64,000 nt of DNA from Cerina sp048266425 (GTDB taxonomy: Bacteria > Bacteroidota > Bacteroidia > Flavobacteriales > Flavobacteriaceae), in the NCBI GenBank assembly GCA_048266425.1, contig JBLWZN010000008.1, positions 35,660-99,659 on the forward strand, in the 5' to 3' direction. Made by a program: the position numbers and the translations under genes. Shown piece after piece: positions 26,263 to 35,050 of the stretch (position 1 is the stretch's first letter; every line of letters begins with the position of its first letter). The notes beneath the pieces were generated by a model. It did not search any database. It was not told where the DNA came from and saw only the letters and a list, made by a program, of their open reading frames with translations.

Positions 26263-27552
26263 TCAATCCTTTTCCAAGATCTGCAAGGTTACCAAATCAA
26301 TCTTTGTACTGGATACCTCAAGGATAGTAAACACAAAATTTCCAATCACAATTTCGGTATCCTTTTCCGGGATTTCACCGGTCCCATTCACGATCAGCCC
26401 ACCCAGGGTCTCATACTCTTCGCTATCGGGCAGCTCCAATTTATAATTTTCGTTAAGGTAGTCTACTTCCAGCCTTGCCGAAAACTTATAGGTAGTCTCA
26501 TTGATCTGTTCTTCGATTAGATCTACGGTATCGTGTTCGTCCTCGATCTCACCAAAAAGTTCCTCTACAATATCCTCTACCGTAATAATACCAGAAGTGC
26601 CCCCATATTCATCCAATACAACGGCAATACTCTTCCTTTTTTTTGCCAGTATATTTAGAATGTCATTGATGAGCATTGTCTCCGGTACAAATTCCACTGG
26701 CAAAAGGATGCTTTTTATAACCTTGGGCTTTTTAAACAGCTCATAAGAATGTACATAACCTATAATATTATCTATGGTATCCTTATAGATCAATATTTTG
26801 GAATACCCCGTTTCGGTAAATAGCTTGGCCAGGTTCTTGGGAGTCTCATGTAATTCTACCGCGGTTATCTCGGTACGGGGCACCATCACCTCCCTAGCCT
26901 TGACAGCGGAAAACTCCAATGCGTTCTGGAAGATCTGGATCTCCGAATCCACGTTGTCCTCTTCCTCAACGGTTTCCATCTGCTCGTTGATATAATCCCC
27001 TAACTCCAATTTGCTGAAGGACAATTGAACTTCGTCCCCATTGGATTTGAAAAACACCTTCAAAATAATGTCCGATACCCAAATAACAAATGCCGATATC
27101 ACCGAAAACAATAAATAAAATAGATAGGCGGGGACCGCTAAAAACCGGAGCAAGGTGTTGGCATAGATCTGGAACAATACCTTGGGCAAGAATTCCGCAG
27201 TGAGCAAGATGACCAGTGTGGAAATTACTGTTTGGGTGACCAGACTAAAATCCGTTAGCAGTAAATCGATTATTTTATAGGAAGTGGGATATAGCTTCCC
27301 AAACCAATCCATGAGCAATTCGCCCATAAACAACCCGTAAATTACCAAGGCAATATTATTGCCTATCAACATGGTAGCAATAAATTTTGAGGGACTCTTG
27401 GTTAGTCTTGTCAACACTTTGGCCAAAAAACCATCTTGCTTCTTCTCAATTTCTATATGTATCTTGTTGGCGGATATAAAAGCAATCTCCATGCCTGAAA
27501 AAAAGGCGGAAAATACCAATGAAACCAAAATAATGACGACTGAAAATTCCAA
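26263..27552 (-). CDS. CNNM/CorC-type membrane protein with CBS pair (hemolysin family)
   Basis: The protein has an N-terminal DUF21 (CNNM) domain with four membrane helices, then two CBS motifs (MVPRTEITAVELHE to IGYVHSYELF, and SILLPVEFVPETMLINDIL to VEELFGEIEDEHD). A C-terminal CorC/HlyC domain (FSARLEVDYLNENY to LGGLIVNGTGEIPEKD) ends it. Family members are implicated in Mg/Co export or in gliding (GldE is a relative). The 429-residue frame opens with TTG, two bases after the stop of the small membrane gene; no upstream ATG exists in frame and the first 20 residues are needed for helix 1, so TTG is probably the real start. Confidence 0.9.
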   Translation of the reverse strand: MEFSVVIILVSLVFSAFFSGMEIAFISANKIHIEIEKKQDGFLAKVLTRLTKSPSKFIATMLIGNNIALVIYGLFMGELLMDWFGKLYPTSYKIIDLLLTDFSLVTQTVISTLVILLTAEFLPKVLFQIYANTLLRFLAVPAYLFYLLFSVISAFVIWVSDIILKVFFKSNGDEVQLSFSKLELGDYINEQMETVEEEDNVDSEIQIFQNALEFSAVKAREVMVPRTEITAVELHETPKNLAKLFTETGYSKILIYKDTIDNIIGYVHSYELFKKPKVIKSILLPVEFVPETMLINDILNILAKKRKSIAVVLDEYGGTSGIITVEDIVEELFGEIEDEHDTVDLIEEQINETTYKFSARLEVDYLNENYKLELPDSEEYETLGGLIVNGTGEIPEKDTEIVIGNFVFTILEVSSTKIDLVTLQILEKD

Positions 27553-27554
27553 TT

Positions 27555-27758
27555 TTATTTTTGGTTATCGCGTTTGCGTTGCTCAAATTTTTTCCTATAA
27601 TTTCTCCTAAAGAAAAACATGCCCAAAGAAACTACGGCGAAAAATATGAACATGTAGGTTTCATCCCGGTCAACACTCCATAAGGTAGCTACCTGATATA
27701 TAGAGACTATGGCCACTATGAGATAAAGATATTCGGTATATTTTAAAATTTTGATCAT
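27555..27758 (-). CDS. Small membrane protein, unknown function
   Basis: The product is 67 residues with two predicted helices (about 10-28 and 36-52) and a strongly basic tail (RRNYRKKFEQRKRDNQK). I recognise no family. It sits tightly between lptC (2 bp) and the CorC-like gene (2 bp), so it is probably expressed from the same mRNA, which supports its being a real gene. Confidence 0.7.
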   Translation of the reverse strand: MIKILKYTEYLYLIVAIVSIYQVATLWSVDRDETYMFIFFAVVSLGMFFFRRNYRKKFEQRKRDNQK

Positions 27759-27760
27759 AA

Positions 27761-28360
27761 CTATTCGTCTTTAATGGTATAAAGCCCAGATGTTTTATGG
27801 GCATTAAAAAAACTAAGGTCTTTATTGAAATCCATGCCCTCCCCGTACATTACGGTGCCATCCTCCGGATTGGTGAACTTAAACTTACCTTGGGAAAAAA
27901 TCCAATCATTGGTCCTATCCCAGTACAGTTGTGGCGTTTCCAATTTTTTACCGTCATAGCTCTCCAAAACCACATTGCCTCGCAAATCTATTAAATTGGT
28001 CATATTGTACACAATGCCGTAATCGGCCATAACAATACTTTTATTTTTATCCGAATCAAAAAAGTCCAGATGCAGTCCCTTGGGAAAAGTACGATACGGA
28101 AAGGCAAGATTGTCAAAATCCTCGCTTATGGGGCTTCTGAGAACAGCTACTACTTGGGAAGTATCTATCTGCTCACTGTTCATGGGCTCCTTGGTCTCTG
28201 TATAGGTGAAAACAAAATCCCGAGCCACCCCCTGGGGGAAAATTTTTTTCTTTGCCTCTTGACCTACCCTTTCATAATTATCCTTACATGACAAAAAAAA
28301 CATTGCCATAGAAAAAACCATGGCAATGTAATTTAAATTATATCGATATTTTTTTATCAT
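27761..28360 (-). CDS. lptC: LptC-like LPS export lipoprotein
   Basis: LptC links the inner-membrane LptB2FG exporter to the periplasmic LptA bridge. The 199-residue product has a lipoprotein signal (MVFSMAMFFLSCKD, Cys about 25). An LptC-like beta-jellyroll follows with VMADYGIVYNMTNLIDLRGNVVLESYDGKKLETPQLYWD and GKFKFTNPEDGTVMYGEGMDF, the repeating strand pattern of the family. It is one base from the TPR gene upstream. The lipid anchor is usual for Bacteroidota, whereas E. coli LptC has a transmembrane anchor. Confidence 0.87.
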   Translation of the reverse strand: MIKKYRYNLNYIAMVFSMAMFFLSCKDNYERVGQEAKKKIFPQGVARDFVFTYTETKEPMNSEQIDTSQVVAVLRSPISEDFDNLAFPYRTFPKGLHLDFFDSDKNKSIVMADYGIVYNMTNLIDLRGNVVLESYDGKKLETPQLYWDRTNDWIFSQGKFKFTNPEDGTVMYGEGMDFNKDLSFFNAHKTSGLYTIKDE

Positions 28361-28361
28361 T

Positions 28362-29732
28362 TTACAAGTTCGGCACTTTTACGCTGCCTCCGACCCAACA
28401 ATTAAAGGAAATCGTTTTACCCGCCATTCCGGAATTGAAGATGTCCGTTTTTGTAGGAGCCTTGGCACTATAACTGGCAGCAGCCTGACTTGCCCTGGAA
28501 CTTAAGGCAGGATCAACCCTGCCCGCTTGCCTTGCCATCTCGGCCGCCTTCCAGTAGACCGCTCGTTTTTCGAAAGGAGTTGTTCCACATTCGTTTGCAC
28601 TACTAGCGTATAGGTGGGCAATCAACAAATAGGCCCTTCCGTTAGATCCATCCGCATTGATTGCCTTTTGTGCATAATTCCTTGAAGTAGATTTATTGGA
28701 TTTGCTATAAATGGTCGCAATCTTGTACAAGATACTAGACTTCTTTTTGGAATCTGTCTCCAAATCCACGGCCTTATTAAAATCGGCTATGGCCCCATTG
28801 GCGTCCCCTGCCTTAACCTTTAAACTTCCACCGTACATATAGGCACTTGCAGAGGGCTCCAAGGCCAACTGAGCCTCGAACAATTGCTTAAATAGGGGAT
28901 CGTCCGTACAATCCTTGCTGAACATTCTGCCCACTGCTCTTTTTACCCAGGTGATATCATTTTTCTTGGCATCGAAATTCTTTTTATACAAGGGGATTAA
29001 GTTATCACAATCTGCCAAAGCTCCCAACTTGGAATCGATACTCTCCTGGATCTTACCGTAGTTCTCCGAGTAATTGGTAGCTATTTTGAGTTCCTGCTTT
29101 TCCTTTGCGGTCAATGTTCCTGCATCTTCCTTGGGCAAAAGCTTTGTGACTACCGCAGTGTACTTATCGTTCTCCTCCTCTATCTTGTTGGTTACATCAT
29201 CATAGGTATCAAAAACACTTTCCAAATCCTTGCTTCCTGCATTATACAGGTCTACCAGACTGGAAAAATAAAGATAAAGCGCCTTTGGATTGTCAAAGTC
29301 CTTTTTGTCTTCCTTGAATGCTTTATCCAATGAATCAAAAACTTCTTGATTGTTTGTCTTTTCATTGTCGTACTTCAGAAGTGTCTTATCTATGGCTACA
29401 TCCGCAATATTGGTCTTGGCGGGGAAATATTTTATGCTGCTGTCATATACTCCCAACAACTCATTGATATATTTATCCCGATCGGCACCAGAGGACTTTT
29501 CTATTTTGTCCTTAAGGATGCGTTCCCCATATACATAGGTTGCATAATGTAACCCAGGGCAATTTTCGTATACCATTTTCCAAGGAGTGTAGGCCGCATC
29601 ATAATTCTTAACTTTCACATGTTCGGAAAATATGGAAAGATTGGTCATACATTCCGGATTTTGAGCTTGTGCGTTGCCCACAAATGATACTCCCATAACA
29701 GCAATCGCCACGAAGTACAGCTTCTTTCTCAT
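28362..29732 (-). CDS. Secreted TPR-containing protein of unknown function
   Basis: The 456-residue protein has a clear signal peptide (VAIAVMGVSFVGNAQAQ) and a largely helical body. TPR-like units are visible in the C-terminal half, for example ASAYMYGGSLKVKAGDANGA, SILYKIATIYSKSNKS and GRAYLLIAHLYASSANE. A central stretch (residues about 150-240) looks coiled or charged. No catalytic motif is visible, so a scaffold role in the envelope is likely. It lies between the outer-membrane protein gene and lptC, an order I recall from other Flavobacteriaceae, suggesting an outer-membrane assembly function. Confidence 0.8.
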   Translation of the reverse strand: MRKKLYFVAIAVMGVSFVGNAQAQNPECMTNLSIFSEHVKVKNYDAAYTPWKMVYENCPGLHYATYVYGERILKDKIEKSSGADRDKYINELLGVYDSSIKYFPAKTNIADVAIDKTLLKYDNEKTNNQEVFDSLDKAFKEDKKDFDNPKALYLYFSSLVDLYNAGSKDLESVFDTYDDVTNKIEEENDKYTAVVTKLLPKEDAGTLTAKEKQELKIATNYSENYGKIQESIDSKLGALADCDNLIPLYKKNFDAKKNDITWVKRAVGRMFSKDCTDDPLFKQLFEAQLALEPSASAYMYGGSLKVKAGDANGAIADFNKAVDLETDSKKKSSILYKIATIYSKSNKSTSRNYAQKAINADGSNGRAYLLIAHLYASSANECGTTPFEKRAVYWKAAEMARQAGRVDPALSSRASQAAASYSAKAPTKTDIFNSGMAGKTISFNCWVGGSVKVPNL

Positions 29733-29771
29733 CGTTCTTAAGTTTAATATGGTTAAATTACTAATTTATTA

Positions 29772-31037
29772 TTAATTAATCTTTCTTTTGCTGAACCATT
29801 TATCATTCAAAGATAATCCTAAACTAATTTTAAAATAAGTCTCCTCGACAAGACCGGCATCTGTTGTACCCTGTCTACCGACTTCAAATCCGAGGTTAAT
29901 ATTGGAAAAGGAGTTGACCAGTGGTAGACCTGCTCCAAAAGTTATGCCAAAATTATTTATCTCCTTTTCATTTATGATCATTCCAGTTTTGGTGATATGC
30001 ATTCCGGCCCTGTAGGTCACCCGTTTAAAGTAGTCCGTAAAGGAGTTATAATCTGGAATAACATAGCCGCCAATAGCAAAGTTCGGGGCCTTACCGTAGG
30101 TTGATCCTTCGGGAAGGTAAGCAAAATCGTTCTGGAATTTCCCCATGTCCTGAAAACTGTATTCCGCCCCCAAAAACCATCTATTGTCCTGACCGATCCC
30201 AACCCCAATTGTGGTCGTGGTAGGAATTTTTACAGCCGTTCGATCCATTCCCTTTGCCGCCAAATCTACGTCGACCACTTCAATTTCCGTTCCGGAGGTC
30301 AATGAATAAGATCCGACCGCCTGTTCGTTAACGGACACGAAATTAGACTGGGTGTGTACATCCAAGGAGGAATAAAAGGTAAACCTATCCTTAATCATTG
30401 TGGTATATTGGGCCCCGTAATTAAAATCGAAACCTGTTACCCTGGAATATCTTCTGTCGAATACACCATATTGCACGTTGTCCACCAATTGGTACACCTG
30501 GGTCTCAATATCGCCAAAATTATAATTTGCGGTAATACCTATTCCCAAATTCGGAATTATATCATAACCTACAGACATAAAAACCTTGGTTAGCCCTCCG
30601 GTACCGCTGAAAGTATTTCTCAATTGCCCTTGCGGGACCTGGCCTTCACTTGCAACCTTATATCCTTTGGAAGAAACGGGCTGCGCTCCAAAACCAGCAC
30701 CAAGACCCTTATAAAGTGGTACCCCGATTGCCAAATAATCAATATTTGTAAAGGCACTGCTTTGATTCTCGTCATAGGTCTTAAGGAACAAATTTTCGTT
30801 GGACAGTCCCATGGTATATGTCGTAAGGGCTAATTTACTATATGCCGCCGGATTTCTAAAATTTAGATGAACACTGTCCGACAACACGCTTATCCCCCCC
30901 ATCATTTGGTTCTCCACAGTACTCTGGGTCCTAAAATCACCAATACCAAAATAAGAATAGGGGGATATTGTACCGTTCTGGGCATGTGCGCCAAAGGCTG
31001 TACAGCACAGTATTGCAATCACAAATTTTTTGATCAT
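29772..31037 (-). CDS. Predicted outer-membrane beta-barrel protein
   Basis: The 421-residue product has a signal peptide (IKKFVIAILCCTAFGAHAQ) and a composition typical of outer-membrane beta barrels. Amphipathic strands alternate throughout with aromatic residues, for example GIGITANYNFGDIETQVYQLV and FTFYSSLDVHTQSNFVSV, ending in TYFKISLGLSLNDKWF. The start GTISPYSYFGIGDFRTQ resembles FadL/OmpP1-like or PorV-like proteins, but I cannot pin down the family or ligand. It directly follows coaX (no gap) and precedes the TPR protein gene by 39 bp. Confidence 0.75.
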   Translation of the reverse strand: MIKKFVIAILCCTAFGAHAQNGTISPYSYFGIGDFRTQSTVENQMMGGISVLSDSVHLNFRNPAAYSKLALTTYTMGLSNENLFLKTYDENQSSAFTNIDYLAIGVPLYKGLGAGFGAQPVSSKGYKVASEGQVPQGQLRNTFSGTGGLTKVFMSVGYDIIPNLGIGITANYNFGDIETQVYQLVDNVQYGVFDRRYSRVTGFDFNYGAQYTTMIKDRFTFYSSLDVHTQSNFVSVNEQAVGSYSLTSGTEIEVVDVDLAAKGMDRTAVKIPTTTTIGVGIGQDNRWFLGAEYSFQDMGKFQNDFAYLPEGSTYGKAPNFAIGGYVIPDYNSFTDYFKRVTYRAGMHITKTGMIINEKEINNFGITFGAGLPLVNSFSNINLGFEVGRQGTTDAGLVEETYFKISLGLSLNDKWFSKRKIN

Positions 31038-31769
31038 CTAGTGTTTGTTGTATTCCAGCAAATAGTTCAACCCTTCGAGGAGAAATTTAGAATGCGCAAA
31101 TATGGTATTTTTTAATCGTTTTGACAAAAATTGCGCATCGCCACCTGTTAAAATAACTGTTAAATCTGTAAAACGAAGAAGATACTGGTTGATGACACCA
31201 TCTATTTCGCAGCAAACCCCATTGATAACCCCGCTGTGGATACTGCTTTCGGTAGAGTTACCGATAAAATCCAACAGGTCTTCCATTTGCAAAAGGGGAA
31301 GCTTATTGGTTTGTTGGTGCAGCGCCTTATACCGCATGGCCAACCCTGGGGAAATTGCACCTCCCAAATAATCCCCCTCACCCATAACCATATCATAAGT
31401 AATACAAGTTCCTGCATCTATTACCAAGGTATTTTTGTTTGGGAATTGATAAAAGGCTGCAGTAGCCAGGGCCATTCTATCTACCCCCAAGCTCTTGGGC
31501 GTAGCGTAACTGTTCCTGTACGGGATTTTGGACCTATAACTTAGTTGATGAACCTTGCAAAACACGGCGATAACCGCAATGTCCTTTTTATCCAGCCCCC
31601 CTACATTCGCCACGATCGCATGGGTCACCTTTGGAAAGCGCTTAAAAACCTTTTTTATATGTTGGCAGAAGTTGACCTGAATTTCCAACTTTTCCTGGAA
31701 AATAAGGTCTCCCCCATCAAAAATGGCGAACTTTACGAAAGTATTTCCTGCATCAACAATAAGGTTCAT
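31038..31769 (-). CDS. coaX: Type III pantothenate kinase
   Basis: It phosphorylates pantothenate in the first step of coenzyme A synthesis. The ASKHA-fold signatures are visible: MNLIVDAGNTFVKFAIF (phosphate loop with catalytic Asp), then YRNSYATPKSLGVDRMALA, VIDAGTCITYDMV and GGAISPGLAMRYKALHQ. From ATG 31769 the product is 243 residues, normal for CoaX; the frame start at 31790 would add seven non-conserved residues. It is divergent from the tRNA-Phe gene. Confidence 0.93.
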   Translation of the reverse strand: MNLIVDAGNTFVKFAIFDGGDLIFQEKLEIQVNFCQHIKKVFKRFPKVTHAIVANVGGLDKKDIAVIAVFCKVHQLSYRSKIPYRNSYATPKSLGVDRMALATAAFYQFPNKNTLVIDAGTCITYDMVMGEGDYLGGAISPGLAMRYKALHQQTNKLPLLQMEDLLDFIGNSTESSIHSGVINGVCCEIDGVINQYLLRFTDLTVILTGGDAQFLSKRLKNTIFAHSKFLLEGLNYLLEYNKH

Positions 31770-31821
31770 GTTGCAAAGATCTGCAAACAAAAAAAAACAA
31801 ATGGCTTTTTTTACATTTTTG

Positions 31822-31852
31822 TTTGGATATCCTAAATTTGAAATTATATTTG
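31822..31852 (+). promoter_or_regulatory. Promoter of tRNA-Phe (TTTG-N19-TATATTTG)
   Basis: TTTG at 31822-31825 and TATATTTG at 31845-31852 match the Bacteroidota -33/-7 pair with 19 bp between. Transcription would start near 31858, about 54 bp before the mature tRNA, so the hairpin at 31855-31892 would lie at the start of the transcript. Confidence 0.75.
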
Positions 31853-31854
31853 CA

Positions 31855-31892
31855 CCCTCCTACGGTAAGCCTCTGGGCTTGCCTTCGGAGGG
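31855..31892 (+). other. Long hairpin in the tRNA-Phe leader
   Basis: Outer stem CCCTCC/GGAGGG (31855-31860 with 31887-31892) encloses an inner 8-bp stem (31864-31871 with 31876-31883, one G-T pair) closed by TCTG. A 3-base internal loop separates the stems. It contains GCCTTCGG, the reverse complement of the CCGAAGGC core in the repeats at 15610 and 41824, so it may be another member of that repeat family. Confidence 0.6.
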
Positions 31893-31911
31893 CGCGAGCC
31901 CAAACCTCTTA

Positions 31912-31984
31912 GGTGCCTTAGCTCAGTTGGTAGAGCAATGGACTGAAAATCCATGTGTCCCTGGTTCGATTCCTGGAGGCACCA
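31912..31984 (+). tRNA. tRNA-Phe (GAA)
   Basis: The 73-nt cloverleaf has acceptor arms GGTGCCT (31912-31918) and AGGCACC (31977-31983) and discriminator A at 31984. The D-arm is GCTCAGTTGGTAGAGC, and the T-arm loop is GTTCGATTC. The anticodon stem-loop ATGGA-CTGAAAA-TCCAT gives anticodon GAA for phenylalanine. The 3' CCA is not encoded (the genome has CCG). It is a single tRNA with its own promoter and terminator. Confidence 0.95.
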
Positions 31985-31988
31985 CCGC

Positions 31989-32029
31989 AAACCCTCATAG
32001 ACTCAATGTTTATGGGGGTTTTGTTTTTT
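31989..32029 (+). terminator. Rho-independent terminator of tRNA-Phe
   Basis: A 13-bp stem pairs 31989-32001 (AAACCCTCATAGA) with 32009-32021 (TTTATGGGGGTTT), including two G-T pairs, with a 7-base loop. It is followed by a T-run interrupted once. It begins four bases after the tRNA 3' end. Confidence 0.9.
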
Positions 32030-32117
32030 GGAGGACAATGTGGTCGACTCTTACCTTTTGGTAGGGATTCTTTGTTTTTAGACAACGATCTGATCCATTA
32101 TTTTGTGGACGGGCTCC

Positions 32118-32807
32118 CTACAAATATGCCTTAATATCTTGCAAATCATGGATGATTTCGCAATGACCGTGCTTTGGCACATTATCATGGTTAAAATGCA
32201 ATACGTTGAAGCCAACCGCCTTTGCACCAAGGATATCGGCCTCCAGGTCGTCCCCAATCATTAAGGAGCTTTGGGGTTTGGCCCCCGCCCTGTCCAAGGC
32301 CATTTGGAAAATTAAGGGATGCGGTTTTTTGACACCGGCCATTTCGGAGTTGACGACATGATCAAAATAAACCATGATTTTGGAATTATTCAGCTTCCTG
32401 TCCTGGATTTCCTGAAATCCGTTGGTTATAATATGGAGACGATATTTCGGCTTTAGATACTCCAAAACCTCGAGGGCATGGGGAAGCAGATGGTCAAAAG
32501 TACACAAGTGCTCTATATATCCATCCGCCAAAATATCGATAAGTTCTGGTGATACTGGATATTGTAAAGCATCGAAAGTAGATTTTAGGCGCTGGTGACG
32601 AAGTTCTTCCTTTTGAATCTTACCTTCCCTATAAAGCTTCCAAAACTCCCTGTTGATCGGGGAATATGATTTAAGGAAATCGAGGAAATTTACATCAACC
32701 TTGTAATATGAGAACAATTTTTCAAAAGTGAGGGCAGAATTCTTCTCAAAATCCCATAAGGTATGGTCCAGATCAAAAAAAACATCTGCAATTTGATCTT
32801 TATACAT
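32118..32807 (-). CDS. yjjG: YjjG-family HAD nucleotidase
   Basis: It dephosphorylates non-canonical pyrimidine nucleotides. The 229-residue HAD protein has motif I FFDLDHTLWDFEKNSA, motif II in HIITNGFQEIQDRKL, motif III Lys in AGVKKPHPLIFQMAL and motif IV MIGDDLEADILGA. The W after HTL and the helical cap (FWKLYREGKIQKEELRHQRL) are typical of YjjG. It overlaps the deacetylase gene by 8 bp and so is probably translationally coupled to it. Confidence 0.9.
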   Translation of the reverse strand: MYKDQIADVFFDLDHTLWDFEKNSALTFEKLFSYYKVDVNFLDFLKSYSPINREFWKLYREGKIQKEELRHQRLKSTFDALQYPVSPELIDILADGYIEHLCTFDHLLPHALEVLEYLKPKYRLHIITNGFQEIQDRKLNNSKIMVYFDHVVNSEMAGVKKPHPLIFQMALDRAGAKPQSSLMIGDDLEADILGAKAVGFNVLHFNHDNVPKHGHCEIIHDLQDIKAYL

Positions 32808-34095
32808 GATATCTTTCCAGCATTGTTAGATAGAGGTCTTTCCAGTTGACCTTGTGTTCCTCCCCCAAAAGTTCGTTGGAAAAAATAGTTATAAAATCGC
32901 CCGAAACACTCTTGGTCTGTTGATACAGTGAATTCACCGTTTCCAAAATATCTTCCTTGTTTTGAAAGCGGGTCAGGGCATAATCGTGTACCGCGAACGG
33001 ATGCACTTTGATCGGCTGCTGTAGCTCCAAATTTATGTCATAGAAGTAGAAAGACCGGCATGTCCCGGCCCTAAATCCAGTCACGTGGGTATAGCCCATG
33101 GTATAATCGTCCGTAAACTCGGCTTCCACCAAATTTCTGTAGGTCAAAGGAACGTCTACCCTATTATACCTCAATCTGGATGAAGTTATCGGTCTGTTTA
33201 TCACATCGGATAAACGCCTTTTTTCTTCCTTTAGCAAATCGATATTATCAAAAGAACTATAGGAGCATGCAAGGGATACCTGTCCATAGTCCGCAACCGA
33301 TTTAATCAGATATTTAAAGTTATTGTTGTTGGTGGAGACGTTCTTATCATAGGTCGAATATTCTGCGAACTGGAAAAAAAACATGCTTTTTATACCAAAT
33401 TTTTTGTGCATGTCTATTAGCTCGAAATAATTGTCGTAGGGATCTTTGCTCACCTTGACCCAGACCAAAAATCGTTGCCACAACCTTTTAAGTTTAAAAG
33501 TACCCAAATCCAACAACAATCCGGCCACGCTCCTTACCATTCCCCTATGTGCATAGCAATGGGATGAGGTAACATCTACTATGGACGTATAGGAATATTC
33601 CTTTTGTTTGGCCTGGATTCCGGGAAAACGTTCCTGCAATTTGTCCAAAAGTTTAAAGGCCCAAATATCTACCACCGGCAAATGCAAAAACTTGTTCTGA
33701 TAGGCCAAACTTTCCATGGGCGGAAATCTCCCATGTATATCCTTTACATGGGGCAGATACTCCTCATATCGGCTCAAGAGATAAAAACTTGCCGAAAAAA
33801 TATCGTAGGGAATACTGCTCTTTTCCCCTGCTGTGAAGAAACAGGGAACCCCATCCCACTGGTTCATTTTTATCTGTAGATCATTAATCCCCTGTTCAAA
33901 CAACAAATCGTTGCTCCTAACAAAAAATTCGTTCTGCAAGGGTTGTCGGGTATAGGTGATTTTTGCGCCCTTGTGCTTTATAAAATCTTCGACTTTGGTA
34001 GTATAGGTAACCTCCAATCCCAAAATACGCGTAAAGATATGTCTCATTACATAACTGAAGCGCGGAGTGATTTTATGGGTGTAGATCAATAACAT
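32800..34095 (-). CDS. Polysaccharide deacetylase-like protein (DUF7033 type)
   Basis: The N-terminal part (IYTHKITPRFSYVMRHIFTRILGLEV, NDLLFEQGIND) matches the DUF7033-like domain that precedes a diverged NodB/polysaccharide deacetylase fold in Bacteroidota. The later FSASFYLLSRYEEYLPH and the PVVDIWAFKLLDKL regions belong to it. In the deacetylase part, SIVDVTSSHCYAHRG takes the place of the usual TFDxD metal motif, so catalytic activity is uncertain. From ATG 34095 the product is 431 residues. It is likely a sugar or cell-wall modifying protein; no substrate is visible. The 5' side abuts a heptamer repeat. Confidence 0.8.
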   Translation of the reverse strand: MLLIYTHKITPRFSYVMRHIFTRILGLEVTYTTKVEDFIKHKGAKITYTRQPLQNEFFVRSNDLLFEQGINDLQIKMNQWDGVPCFFTAGEKSSIPYDIFSASFYLLSRYEEYLPHVKDIHGRFPPMESLAYQNKFLHLPVVDIWAFKLLDKLQERFPGIQAKQKEYSYTSIVDVTSSHCYAHRGMVRSVAGLLLDLGTFKLKRLWQRFLVWVKVSKDPYDNYFELIDMHKKFGIKSMFFFQFAEYSTYDKNVSTNNNNFKYLIKSVADYGQVSLACSYSSFDNIDLLKEEKRRLSDVINRPITSSRLRYNRVDVPLTYRNLVEAEFTDDYTMGYTHVTGFRAGTCRSFYFYDINLELQQPIKVHPFAVHDYALTRFQNKEDILETVNSLYQQTKSVSGDFITIFSNELLGEEHKVNWKDLYLTMLERYHV

Positions 34096-34154
34096 ATTGT
34101 ATTCAAATTCCAAAATTGTTTATAGTTTCAGGGTTAAAGTTGCATACCTAACTT

Positions 34155-34184
34155 GAAACCTGAAACAACAGAAACCCGAAACTA
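34155..34184 (+). repeat. Heptamer repeat (GAAACNN x4) abutting the radC stop
   Basis: Units GAAACCT and GAAACAA (34155-34168), a 2-bp slip, then GAAACCC and GAAACTA (34171-34184). The array ends exactly one base before the radC stop codon (34185-34187 on the minus strand). Confidence 0.7.
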
Positions 34185-34883
34185 TTATAATACCTTTTCA
34201 TCCGCAAAGCTATAATAATCTTTTTGGGTGATGATCAAATGATCCAAAACTTTGATGTCCAATGCTTCGGATGCCTTTTGCAATTTTTTGGTAATTTGAT
34301 GATCTGCAGCACTTGGCCTTAAGGTTCCGGATGGATGGTTGTGCGCCAAGATCAGGGCCACGGCACTCAGTTCCAAAGCTCTTTTTAATACGAGCCGTAC
34401 ATCTACCAAGGTCCCGGTAATACCGCCCTTGCTCAGTTGGGCCGTATGTATTATTTTATTGGAATTATTGAGATAAACGATCCAAAATTCCTCATGGGGC
34501 AGATCCCCCATCAAGGGCTGCAAGAGATCAAAAGCACTTTTACTACTGGTGATCTTCGCAATTTTTTGGGCCTCCTCCCCACGTCGTCTCCTGCCAATTT
34601 CCAGGGCAGCGGCTATGGTAACCGCTTTGGCTTCCCCAATACCCTTAAATTGCATCAATTGTTTGGTGGACAACTTGCCCAGCTCGTTAAGGTTGTTGTT
34701 TGCGAAGGCCAAAATACGTTTGGAAAGTTCAACCGCACTTTCGTCCCTACTGCCAGAACCAATAAGAATGGCTATCAATTCGGCATCCGACAGGACCGAT
34801 CGTCCTTTTTGCACCAGCTTTTCACGAGGTTTGTCGTCGTCTGCCCAATTTTTAATGGAAAACGAAGTAGGTTTGTCTTGCAT
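34185..34883 (-). CDS. radC: RadC-family JAB-domain protein
   Basis: The 232-residue protein has an N-terminal helix-hairpin-helix region (LSTKQLMQFKGIGEAKAVTIAAALEIGRRR). The C-terminal RadC/JAB metalloprotease-like domain carries the metal motif HNHPSG-N5-SAAD (HxH, Ser, Asp). RadC was once tied to DNA repair in E. coli, but its role is unproven; the motif suggests a zinc hydrolase. It lies between mpl and the deacetylase gene, with repeat arrays on both sides. Confidence 0.9.
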   Translation of the reverse strand: MQDKPTSFSIKNWADDDKPREKLVQKGRSVLSDAELIAILIGSGSRDESAVELSKRILAFANNNLNELGKLSTKQLMQFKGIGEAKAVTIAAALEIGRRRRGEEAQKIAKITSSKSAFDLLQPLMGDLPHEEFWIVYLNNSNKIIHTAQLSKGGITGTLVDVRLVLKRALELSAVALILAHNHPSGTLRPSAADHQITKKLQKASEALDIKVLDHLIITQKDYYSFADEKVL

Positions 34884-34935
34884 TGGTTAAAAATAGGGAT
34901 TTGTTGTCTGATATGGGTTGGGGAGGTTGAAAAAT

Positions 34936-34977
34936 GTTCGGTGTTCGGTGTTAAGGTTGAAAGTTCAAGGTTGATGG
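34936..34977 (+). repeat. Heptamer tandem repeat between mpl and radC
   Basis: Six contiguous 7-bp units: GTTCGGT, GTTCGGT, GTTAAGG, TTGAAAG, TTCAAGG, TTGATGG. They diverge along the array but keep the 7-bp phase. Confidence 0.65.
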
Positions 34978-34989
34978 AAAATATGAAAT

Positions 34990-35021
34990 AAACATATAAA
35001 CCCATAAACTTATAAACTTAT
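34990..35021 (+). repeat. Octamer tandem repeat (AAACNNAT x4)
   Basis: Units AAACATAT, AAACCCAT, AAACTTAT, AAACTTAT are contiguous, with a fifth starting as AAACCTTT. Dispersed element copy D follows at once, the same octamer-then-element order seen before lpxB. Confidence 0.8.
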
Positions 35022-35022
35022 A

Positions 35023-35050
35023 AACCTTTTTGAATATGAGCTTGATCTTT
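35023..35050 (+). repeat. Dispersed element copy D (diverged)
   Basis: CTTTTTGAATATGAGCTTG is a diverged form of the core TTTTTTGAATTTGAACTTG. It ends at the mpl stop codon. Confidence 0.55.
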
